From an uncultured Lachnospiraceae bacterium (GTDB taxonomy: Bacteria; Bacillota; Clostridia; Lachnospirales; Lachnospiraceae): a stretch of 55,871 bases of DNA. Below the pieces are notes generated by a model. That model worked only from the letters and a program-made list of their open reading frames with translations. It was not told the origin of the DNA and did not search any database. Of the stretch, positions 46,244 to 52,860 are shown piece after piece; position 1 is the first letter of the stretch, and each line of letters begins with the position of its first letter. The stretch spans positions 1 through 55,871 of the forward strand of contig CAJTPO010000029.1 of NCBI GenBank assembly GCA_910578115.1, read 5' to 3'. The position numbers and the translations under genes are program-made.

Positions 46244-46272
46244 ATTGTAATATACCTGCTTTATTAATGCAA
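46244..46272 (-). promoter_or_regulatory. Leftward promoter inside the invertible segment
   Basis: On the minus strand TTGCAT (46272-46267), a 17-base spacer, then TACAAT (46249-46244). Transcription would start near 46237, pass through the left repeat and reach the GT2 gene at 46131. After inversion it would map to about 47389-47417 and face the right operon. Confidence 0.65.
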
Positions 46273-46458
46273 ATATTTTTATCTCGCTGCTTACATTCTT
46301 TCCCTTGAATTCCTTCTTATCCTGATGATCATTTATGTCTGGTGGCTCCGTTACTCATCTGATTGGTTGTAACAGCAGCTATAAAAACGAAAAAATGTAC
46401 ATAAATAATTTGAAATCATATTAATACAGAACACGCCTTCCACTATAATCCAGTCATC

Positions 46459-46476
46459 AAAGGGAATCCTCCCTTT
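46459..46476. repeat. Short hairpin
   Basis: Perfect 7-base arms AAAGGGA and TCCCTTT around ATCC. One extra T follows on the + strand, too few for a confident terminator. It lies between the recombinase gene and the leftward promoter. Confidence 0.4.
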
Positions 46477-46578
46477 TCAAGTGAAATTCTCATTATCATT
46501 CAGGATGAAAGATCAGATATTTCTGATTCCGGCGTTATCAGCCATATTTTCCTCCATTCCAAAGCGTCACAAACTCCT

Positions 46579-46615
46579 GGTTGAATAAATTGCTCATCAG
46601 AGAATTTATTCAACC
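46579..46615. repeat. Perfect 13-base inverted repeat
   Basis: Arms GGTTGAATAAATT and AATTTATTCAACC with an 11-base loop. The arms are A+T-rich and followed by TTTG, so a classical terminator is doubtful. It is downstream of the recombinase and may insulate it, or be a protein-binding site or insertion remnant. Confidence 0.55.
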
Positions 46616-46811
46616 TTTGTAAGAATACAGGAAGGACTGGGGAGCGGCAGAATCAGACGGAATCTGTCATGCAGCGGCCGGGAAGGAATATATGGGCAGG
46701 AAAGAGGAAAGGAAAGTGCAGGCAGGACAAGGAGAAATTAAAGAGGCTGCTTCGTTCGGACGGATTTCAGCTCAGTCATACCTTTAAGGGGTATATCTAC
46801 CCGGCTAAATT

Positions 46812-47393
46812 TTATAATACCATACTGCGATATACCTGATCTCTATCATCCTGTTCGATCGCGAGATAACGTTTGGTAATTTCCATGGAAGAGTGATTGT
46901 AGATATCCATGATAATTGCAGGTGAAACTCCATTTTTCCATGCATGATAGCCAAACGTTTTTCTCAATGAATGGCAGCTGATATTTCCTTCATATCCCAA
47001 GTCATTCCACGCTTCTTTGATCAAAGCCCAGGCACGATTACGGCTGATATGTCTGTTATATCCTACACGGCTCTGAAATAGATACTGTTCACCGTCTATA
47101 AAGTCCCCTGTTTTTTCCCGAAGTGTCTGCAAGGCATCAATACATGCCCTGTTTAAATATATGATTTTTTCCTTTTGCGTTTTACTCTCTTTTATTATCA
47201 GATATTTTCGAAAGCAATTTTCTGAACAATTCCACACATTTTTCCATTTTAATCCCAGGAGATCACTTATTCGAAGCGCGGTATTGATCCCCAGAGTTAT
47301 CAATGCGTAGTTACGTACTTCCCCCTTACATAAGAAAAATTCTTTTAAACTTTCAATCTGTTCACTTCTTCTGATCGGTTGTGTTGTCCCCAT
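46812..47393 (-). CDS. Single-domain tyrosine recombinase (FimB/FimE-size invertase)
   Basis: A 193-aa integrase made of the catalytic domain only, with no SAM-like core-binding domain. This is the size of FimB, FimE and MrpI-type invertases. The catalytic set is visible: Arg in NTALRISDLLGL, Lys in ESKTQKEKI, HSLRKTFG (His/Arg), His in IYNHSSMEI and Tyr in TKRYLAIEQ. AAGGAGGT lies 8 bases before the ATG. It lies inside the segment bounded by 27-base inverted repeats and probably catalyses its inversion. Its own promoter straddles the right repeat. Confidence 0.93.
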   Translation of the reverse strand: MGTTQPIRRSEQIESLKEFFLCKGEVRNYALITLGINTALRISDLLGLKWKNVWNCSENCFRKYLIIKESKTQKEKIIYLNRACIDALQTLREKTGDFIDGEQYLFQSRVGYNRHISRNRAWALIKEAWNDLGYEGNISCHSLRKTFGYHAWKNGVSPAIIMDIYNHSSMEITKRYLAIEQDDRDQVYRSMVL

Positions 47394-47426
47394 CTAATTG
47401 TACCTCCTTTTTGAACTTTTGTTTTT

Positions 47427-47453
47427 CCAAGATAACATTTTAGAGAAAATGTT
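47427..47453 (+). repeat. Right inverted repeat (recombination site)
   Basis: Begins CCAAGATAACATTTT and ends AAAATGTT; the exact reverse complement of 46208-46234. The internal dyad centre reads AGAG on the + strand, so the crossover centre is asymmetric and polar. That would force inversion and not deletion. Confidence 0.9.
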
Positions 47454-47465
47454 TTGTTTCGGCAA
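47437..47465 (-). promoter_or_regulatory. Recombinase promoter spanning the segment boundary
   Basis: On the minus strand TTGCCG (47465-47460), a 17-base spacer, then TAAAAT (47442-47437). The -10 lies within the right repeat and the -35 lies outside the segment. Inversion would replace the -35 with CTGGGA from the left flank. Confidence 0.55.
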
Positions 47466-47510
47466 AATGAGTGATATCTTGTCTGATACGACAATAGAAT
47501 GGAGATTTTT

Positions 47511-48470
47511 ATGAACCAAAAGCTTTCTATTATCATACCACATTATAATCGTCCGCATTATCTCCGTACACTGCTGTTGTCGATTCCGCATCTTGAAGAA
47601 ATACAGGTGATTGTTGTTGATGATAAAAGTACGGAATATCAGCAGGAATATGAGTGCCTGAAAAAAGAATTTTCAGATAGAAATATAGAATTTTATGATA
47701 ATGACGAGATAAAAAGCGCAGGTACATGTAGAAATATTGGTCTGCGGCACGCTACCGGAGACTGGCTTCTTTTTGCGGACTCGGATGATTATTTTATGCC
47801 GGGATTTTATGAGGCGGTCAGCCGTTATTTCAATACGGAATATGATATTGTATTTTATCCGCCGACAAGCATCGAGATTGAGACAGGGCAGGCTTCTGAC
47901 AGACATGTCGGAACGGCAAAGAAAGTACAGGATTACTGTGAGAGTCCTGATTGGAAGAATACACTTGAACTACGCTATAAATATCAAAGTCCGTGTTCTA
48001 AACTGATACGAAGAGAGATGGTGGAGGAAAATGAAATCAGGTTTGAAGAGATCAGGGTATCAAATGATGTAATGTTTTCTATGAAATGTGGATATGCGGC
48101 AGAGCAGATCACTGCAGACAGACATGTGATCTATTGTATTACCATGAATAAAGGATCTCTTACAAATCAAATGAGCGAAGAAATATACGATATTAAAACT
48201 GCCGTTTTCTTTCGGCGTTTTACTTTTTTGAAGGAGCGTCTGAGTGAGGAAGAGATGAAATATATGGAGATCAATGGCCGTATAAAGGTGTTTCAGGTGT
48301 TACAGAATGGATATGGAATGAAAAAGGCGTTTCAGCTTTTAAAGCAGTATAGAAGATATGGAGTTCGGTTTTGGGACTGGGATTTGATTCCAAAGATATT
48401 TCATTATATCAGGGTGATATTTGAACAGATACTGAATCGCAGAAGAGACAGGAAATATATCGTGAAATAA
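47511..48470 (+). CDS. GT2 glycosyltransferase, first gene of right operon
   Basis: A 319-aa GT-A transferase: SIIIPHYNRPHYLRTLL, VIVVDDKSTEY, SAGTCRNIGLRHATG and LLFADSDDYFMPGFY (DxD). The ATG at 47511 follows GGAG with 6-base spacing; an in-frame ATG at 47499 sits inside that site and is less likely. No good rightward promoter is visible between the right repeat and this gene. It may be silent in the orientation given. Confidence 0.9.
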   Translation: MNQKLSIIIPHYNRPHYLRTLLLSIPHLEEIQVIVVDDKSTEYQQEYECLKKEFSDRNIEFYDNDEIKSAGTCRNIGLRHATGDWLLFADSDDYFMPGFYEAVSRYFNTEYDIVFYPPTSIEIETGQASDRHVGTAKKVQDYCESPDWKNTLELRYKYQSPCSKLIRREMVEENEIRFEEIRVSNDVMFSMKCGYAAEQITADRHVIYCITMNKGSLTNQMSEEIYDIKTAVFFRRFTFLKERLSEEEMKYMEINGRIKVFQVLQNGYGMKKAFQLLKQYRRYGVRFWDWDLIPKIFHYIRVIFEQILNRRRDRKYIVK

Positions 48471-48488
48471 TGGGAAAGGGTCTGACGG

Positions 48489-49685
48489 ATGGGAAACGTG
48501 ATTATTACCGGAGGTGATTTGAAAAACAAGGGTGCTCAGGCAATGACATTTATTACGGTTGATGAGATCAAAAGGCGGTTTCCGGAAGAAAGGATTTATC
48601 TGGCCGCTGGTACAGGAACAGCAGAGGACAGGGTGAAAGCTGAGCCTTTTCAGTTTGAAATTATAGATGCTGCAATTTGTGATCTGAAAGGTCTGGCTTG
48701 TGTGAATCGGTTTATGCGATTGCTTTTGGAAATGCGGTATGGAAAAAGGGTATATCATGAAGCGTACAGGAAACTCTGGCAGGAAACAGATTTATTGATC
48801 GATATCAGCGGATACTCTATTGGAACAGATTGGGGGATTGTTACTTCACTTTTGGCGGCACTCAGGGGGAAAATTGCCGCTTTATTTGGTGCAAAAGTTT
48901 ATTATATGCCACAGTCGTTCGGACCATGTAATTTTAGTGGGTTAAAAGGAAAATGTGCGGAAATCCTGTTGAAAAAATGGCTGTCATGTGCAGATGTGTT
49001 GTTTGCACGGGAGAAGCAGGGATATGATCTTCTTGTCAGCAAATATAGATTAACGAATGTGCGTTTATCGTGCGACCTTGTATTGCAGAATCAGAAGATA
49101 GATCTCTCGAATGTATATAAAGTAATTCCGAACATGCTTCGATTTGAAATAAAACCCCGTAGTATTGCAGTAATTCCGAATGCTAAGACGTTGCGGTTCG
49201 GCCGGGAAGATAAATTGTTGTCTTTATATCAAAATGTGATAAGCGGGATGCTGAATGGAGGATATTTCGTATATTTGATTTTTCACAGCAGTGAAGACCG
49301 GAAAATCTGTGAAAGACTGAAAGCATTTTTCGCGGAGGAAGAAAAAGTAATATTGATTCAGGACGAGCTTTCCTGTGTTGAGTATGGACGATTGGCAAAA
49401 CAGTTTGATTTTATTATTGCCTCCAGATATCATTCGATCATACATGCCTATAAGGAAGGGGTTCCCTGCATTGTACTGGGATGGTCAGTCAAATACAGGG
49501 AACTGCTTTCACTTTTCGGGCAGGAAAAGTTTGTATTTGACGTCAGAGGAGAAATAGACGAGGTCAAGTTAAGTACAATGATCATGGAAATGGAAAAGAA
49601 TTGTGATAAGTATGCAGAACAGGTGAAGCAGAAATTAGAAGAGATTCAGAAGGAAAATGTATTTGATGCGGTGGAGATTGGATGA
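48489..49685 (+). CDS. Polysaccharide pyruvyl transferase family protein, right module
   Basis: A 398-aa WcaK/AmsJ-type protein. It opens NVIITGGDLKNKGAQAM, then LLIDISGYSIGTDWG, YYMPQSFGPCNFSG and late SRYHSIIHAYKEGVPCIVLGW, all family blocks. It is the second such gene in the window and is only distantly similar to the one at 33543. It directly precedes an F420-beta/ferredoxin protein, a pairing common in capsule loci. The stop overlaps the next start. Confidence 0.88.
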   Translation: MGNVIITGGDLKNKGAQAMTFITVDEIKRRFPEERIYLAAGTGTAEDRVKAEPFQFEIIDAAICDLKGLACVNRFMRLLLEMRYGKRVYHEAYRKLWQETDLLIDISGYSIGTDWGIVTSLLAALRGKIAALFGAKVYYMPQSFGPCNFSGLKGKCAEILLKKWLSCADVLFAREKQGYDLLVSKYRLTNVRLSCDLVLQNQKIDLSNVYKVIPNMLRFEIKPRSIAVIPNAKTLRFGREDKLLSLYQNVISGMLNGGYFVYLIFHSSEDRKICERLKAFFAEEEKVILIQDELSCVEYGRLAKQFDFIIASRYHSIIHAYKEGVPCIVLGWSVKYRELLSLFGQEKFVFDVRGEIDEVKLSTMIMEMEKNCDKYAEQVKQKLEEIQKENVFDAVEIG

Positions 49686-50962
49686 TGACAGAGACGATAG
49701 AAAAAATTACCGTTGATAAGGGATTATGTGTATCATGCGGAATATGCTCCGGAGCCTGTCCGGTGGCATGTATTTCTTTCGATAAAGACAGGGGCCAGTA
49801 TTTGCCACGTATTGACCATGACAGGTGTGTTCACTGTGGCGTTTGTGCAGATGTATGTCCATCCTCTGTTAAGGGGGAAGATTACAGGAGATATGCGCAG
49901 ATCAATGGCTGTGAATGGAGAGAAGAAGAATTTTTATGGGGAACACACAGAGGATGCTTTTCAGCGTACTGTAAGGATACTGGAATCAGGGAGAAGGCAG
50001 TCAGTGGTGGAATTGTTACGTTGCTTGTATCGAGACTTCTTTCCAGGCAGGAGTATGATGCGGCGTTTTTGGTGGGTGAGAACCAATACGAGAGACAGGT
50101 GGAAAGCGAGAGATATACTGCAGATATGCGGCTTGACGGAACGCCGAAGTCAAGGTATGTCCCGGTCAGCCATGCAGAGACCATTAGATATATGAGAAAT
50201 CATCCGGAGGAAAAGTTGATCATTACGGGGACTTCATGTGCCGTACATGGTATTTTAAGAGCGATCGATCGATTACAGTTGAAACGATCTAATTATCTTT
50301 TATTGGGTCTGTTTTGTGACCGATGTGAAAGAGACAGTATCGTGGATTATTTTAAAGACAGAAGGCCGGAGAAAAAGGTCACGGGCTTCTATTTTCGGAC
50401 AAAAGAGCAGGCAGGTTGGCCCGGAAATATGAAAATAGAATATGCGGATGGAGAAAATGAATTTATTCCGGCGCAACAGAGAATGCGGGTTAAAGAGTTA
50501 TTTCAGTTAAAACGATGCTTATATTGCTGTGATAAATTGAATCAGTTTGCGGATATCTCATTAGGAGATGATTATGCAAGTCGCGAGAGCAGTATTCAGG
50601 TGAATGGGAAAAATCTGGTTATATTCCGAACCGAAGCAGGGGAAAGAGCAATGGAAATGATCAGAGACGATATTATGATTGAAGCCGTGTCGATTGAAGA
50701 AATAAAGGATGCACAGGGAATACAAAGGAGGGAAAAGAATTGTGCGTATGCTGTTCTTGCCCGAGAGGAATTAGGTACGCAATGGTATCCTTTTTTGAAG
50801 CAGAGTATTTCAGAGGATATCAGGAAAAGCTACGTCGCTGCCTGCGAAACAATTGAACTGGGTATGAATTATCCGGAATCGTCAAAACAGATCAGGAAAC
50901 ATAATGCAAGAAAGGAACGAAAGATATTTTATCAAAGGCTGCTTATAAAAATAAGAGGTTAG
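49682..50962 (+). CDS. Coenzyme F420 hydrogenase/dehydrogenase beta-subunit family, 2x[4Fe-4S]
   Basis: A 426-aa protein with two ferredoxin motifs at the N-terminus, CVSCGICSGACPVAC and CVHCGVCADVCPS. An FrhB-like domain follows (GGIVTLLVSRLL, IITGTSCAVHGILRA, LGLFCDRC). It probably transfers electrons to reduce a sugar or lipid intermediate. The exact role of these proteins in capsule loci is not settled. Overlaps the pyruvyl-transferase gene by four bases. Confidence 0.9.
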   Translation: MMTETIEKITVDKGLCVSCGICSGACPVACISFDKDRGQYLPRIDHDRCVHCGVCADVCPSSVKGEDYRRYAQINGCEWREEEFLWGTHRGCFSAYCKDTGIREKAVSGGIVTLLVSRLLSRQEYDAAFLVGENQYERQVESERYTADMRLDGTPKSRYVPVSHAETIRYMRNHPEEKLIITGTSCAVHGILRAIDRLQLKRSNYLLLGLFCDRCERDSIVDYFKDRRPEKKVTGFYFRTKEQAGWPGNMKIEYADGENEFIPAQQRMRVKELFQLKRCLYCCDKLNQFADISLGDDYASRESSIQVNGKNLVIFRTEAGERAMEMIRDDIMIEAVSIEEIKDAQGIQRREKNCAYAVLAREELGTQWYPFLKQSISEDIRKSYVAACETIELGMNYPESSKQIRKHNARKERKIFYQRLLIKIRG

Positions 50963-50966
50963 GGGT

Positions 50967-52517
50967 ATGAGAGTAAAGCGTTTTTTACAAAACATGGCGG
51001 TAGGTGTAGGCGGCCAGATGTTTACCTATATATTGCAGTTCATAAGCCGTACTGTATTTATATACACATTAGGAAAAGAATATCTTGGAATATCCGGTCT
51101 TTTTTCAAATATTATTGGTGTATTGAGTGTAACGGAACTTGGACTGGGAGCGGCGGTGACTTTTAGTTTGTACGCTCCGCTGGCTAATGATGATAAGAAG
51201 AGAATAAATTCAATCATGCGGATGCTGCGGCGGGCATATTTCCTGATTGGTGCTTTTATTTTGGCTGCTGGCATTATACTGATTCCTTTTTTGCCATATT
51301 TAATGAAGAAAACAACAGACCTGGTAAATATTCCGTTTATATTCATGCTTTACGTAATAGAAACGGTATCGTCTTATTGGTTTTGTTCCTATAAATCATT
51401 AATATTTAATGCGGATCAAAAGAGATATGTAGTTAATCTGTATTCCTATTTTGCTAAAATCATAGGAACTGCCTGTCAAATTGTAGTTCTTTTTACTTTG
51501 AAATCGTATGTATTGTATGCGATAATTGGAATTTTGATCAATATACTGGGCAATTTTATGATCGCACACAGGGTGGATGTCTGCTATCCTTTTTTAAAAG
51601 AAAAAGCAGAACCACTGCCCAGGGCAGAAAAAAAAGAAATTTATAAAAATGTGATCGGTACGGCTGCGTATAAAGTGAATACAATGTTGATTAATTCTAC
51701 AGACAATATTGTTATATCAGCGTTCATCAGCATAGCTGCCGCAGGAGTTTATGATAACTATTATATGATTTCAAACAGTGTATTTACATTCATACGATCG
51801 TTGTTTACCTCGGCAACGGCAGGAATCGGAAATTTTGTTGCGAAAGAAGAAAAAAAACAAAGTGAGTTTCTGTTTCGAGTCATGATGTTTGCAATGTTTT
51901 GGATGTTCGGATTTGCGACAATATGTTTATGGGTACTGTTGGATCCGTTTATTACGCTGGTATGGGGAGACGATTTTTTATTGGAAAAAGTAGTGGTAGT
52001 TGCCATAATACTGGAGTTTCTTATCAAAAGTTTTCAAGTAGTTACCATTGTCTATAAAGATGCCTGCGGACTTTTCTGGAAAGGGAAGTATCGTCCGGTA
52101 GCAACTATGATCATTAATTTAGCGGTGTCATTATTGTTGGTGCAGAAATTAGGTGTTCTTGGTGTTGTTTTAGGTACTATCGCCAGTCGTCTGCTAACAA
52201 CATGGTGGTTTGAACCGCAGCTGATCTATCGGAATGTTTTTGGGATGTCTTGTAAAATGTATTTTGTGCGTTATTTTTGTGCAGTGGCATTTGTGGCAGT
52301 TTATATTGGCATATTAGAGATCATAAGTCTTCCATTTACCGAAGCTACTTTTATTAATTTGGGAATAAAAAGTATTCTGTGTCTGCTTATTCCTAATTTT
52401 TTCACATGGATATTTTTTAGAAAAACAGAAGAATTTACTTACCTGAAAAATATGATTTCAGGAACCGTAAACAGAGTGTTGAGAAAAGGTGAGAAGAGGA
52501 GAGATGTTAATGGATGA
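50967..52517 (+). CDS. Wzx-type polysaccharide flippase (MOP superfamily), right module
   Basis: A 516-aa hydrophobic protein. Its N-terminus (YILQFISRTVFIYTLGKEYLG, cut to FISRTVFIYTLG) and LSVTELGLGAAVTFSLY match the same pattern as the left-module flippase, so the two are homologous but divergent. It would export the repeat unit made by the right operon. Having one flippase in each divergent operon supports alternative glycan products. Confidence 0.92.
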   Translation: MRVKRFLQNMAVGVGGQMFTYILQFISRTVFIYTLGKEYLGISGLFSNIIGVLSVTELGLGAAVTFSLYAPLANDDKKRINSIMRMLRRAYFLIGAFILAAGIILIPFLPYLMKKTTDLVNIPFIFMLYVIETVSSYWFCSYKSLIFNADQKRYVVNLYSYFAKIIGTACQIVVLFTLKSYVLYAIIGILINILGNFMIAHRVDVCYPFLKEKAEPLPRAEKKEIYKNVIGTAAYKVNTMLINSTDNIVISAFISIAAAGVYDNYYMISNSVFTFIRSLFTSATAGIGNFVAKEEKKQSEFLFRVMMFAMFWMFGFATICLWVLLDPFITLVWGDDFLLEKVVVVAIILEFLIKSFQVVTIVYKDACGLFWKGKYRPVATMIINLAVSLLLVQKLGVLGVVLGTIASRLLTTWWFEPQLIYRNVFGMSCKMYFVRYFCAVAFVAVYIGILEIISLPFTEATFINLGIKSILCLLIPNFFTWIFFRKTEEFTYLKNMISGTVNRVLRKGEKRRDVNG

Positions 52518-52842
52518 CAGACAGTTTATTATTTGCAGCGATGAAATTGAGAAAGAGGATTTTCATTCTCTGGCATTAGATTGTGGTTATATCTTATACT
52601 ATCATAAATCTCTGCAGGTAAAACAGGCTGAGGATTACATTATAATTGGACTGCATTCTCTCCAACAGGATTTTCCGGTAGGAGAGAGGAGACCATATTC
52701 CCTTGATGAGCAGATACAAATGTGGGTTCGATTTATAATTTATCAGAAAGGAATACTTGGAGATATATGTAAAATAGCAGAAAAATGTTTGCTGAAATAT
52801 CAAAGATTTAAAACGAGCAGGAACTGTTATGCCAGTATATGA
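52510..52842 (+). CDS. Small protein of unknown function
   Basis: A 110-aa protein from ATG 52510, chosen because GAGGAG lies about 9 bases upstream; ATG 52504 is also possible. Sequence blocks are FIICSDEIEKEDF, GYILYYHKSL and YIIIGLHSLQQDFPVGERRPY. This faintly recalls the N-terminal domain of asparagine-synthase-like proteins. It could be a truncated remnant of one, but that is a weak impression. It overlaps the flippase gene by 8 bases. Confidence 0.5.
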   Translation: MDDRQFIICSDEIEKEDFHSLALDCGYILYYHKSLQVKQAEDYIIIGLHSLQQDFPVGERRPYSLDEQIQMWVRFIIYQKGILGDICKIAEKCLLKYQRFKTSRNCYASI

Positions 52843-52860
52843 TCATGTGGAGGTTTTTAG

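Larger units (their letters stand above)
46132..46811. other. Long intergenic region: left leader plus non-coding part of the invertible segment
   Basis: A+T-rich from 46132 to about 46620. It holds the left inverted repeat, a leftward promoter and two hairpins (46459-46476 and 46579-46615). From about 46620 to 46800 the + strand becomes purine-rich and looks like decayed coding sequence. One frame reads LKRLLRSDGFQLSHTFKGY, which is not recognised. No intact gene was found. Confidence 0.7.
46208..47453. mobile_element. Predicted invertible DNA segment carrying its own tyrosine recombinase
   Basis: A 1246-base segment bounded by a perfect 27-base inverted repeat. It contains a FimB-size tyrosine recombinase (- strand) and, at its left edge, an outward-facing promoter. 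The two flanking genes are the first genes of divergent glycan operons. The layout mirrors the Salmonella Hin segment (recombinase plus outward promoter between inverted repeats), but with a tyrosine recombinase. Inversion is predicted and is not shown by one sequence. Confidence 0.85.

Noticed and set aside
46620..46800. Possible small gene in the purine-rich stretch of the invertible segment
   Set aside because: The readable frame has no start with a ribosome site, runs into the recombinase end and matches no family; at most it is a relic.
47454..47510. Search for a rightward promoter between the right repeat and the GT2 gene
   Set aside because: The best -10-like hexamer (GACAAT) has no acceptable -35 at 16-18 bases, so no promoter was called.
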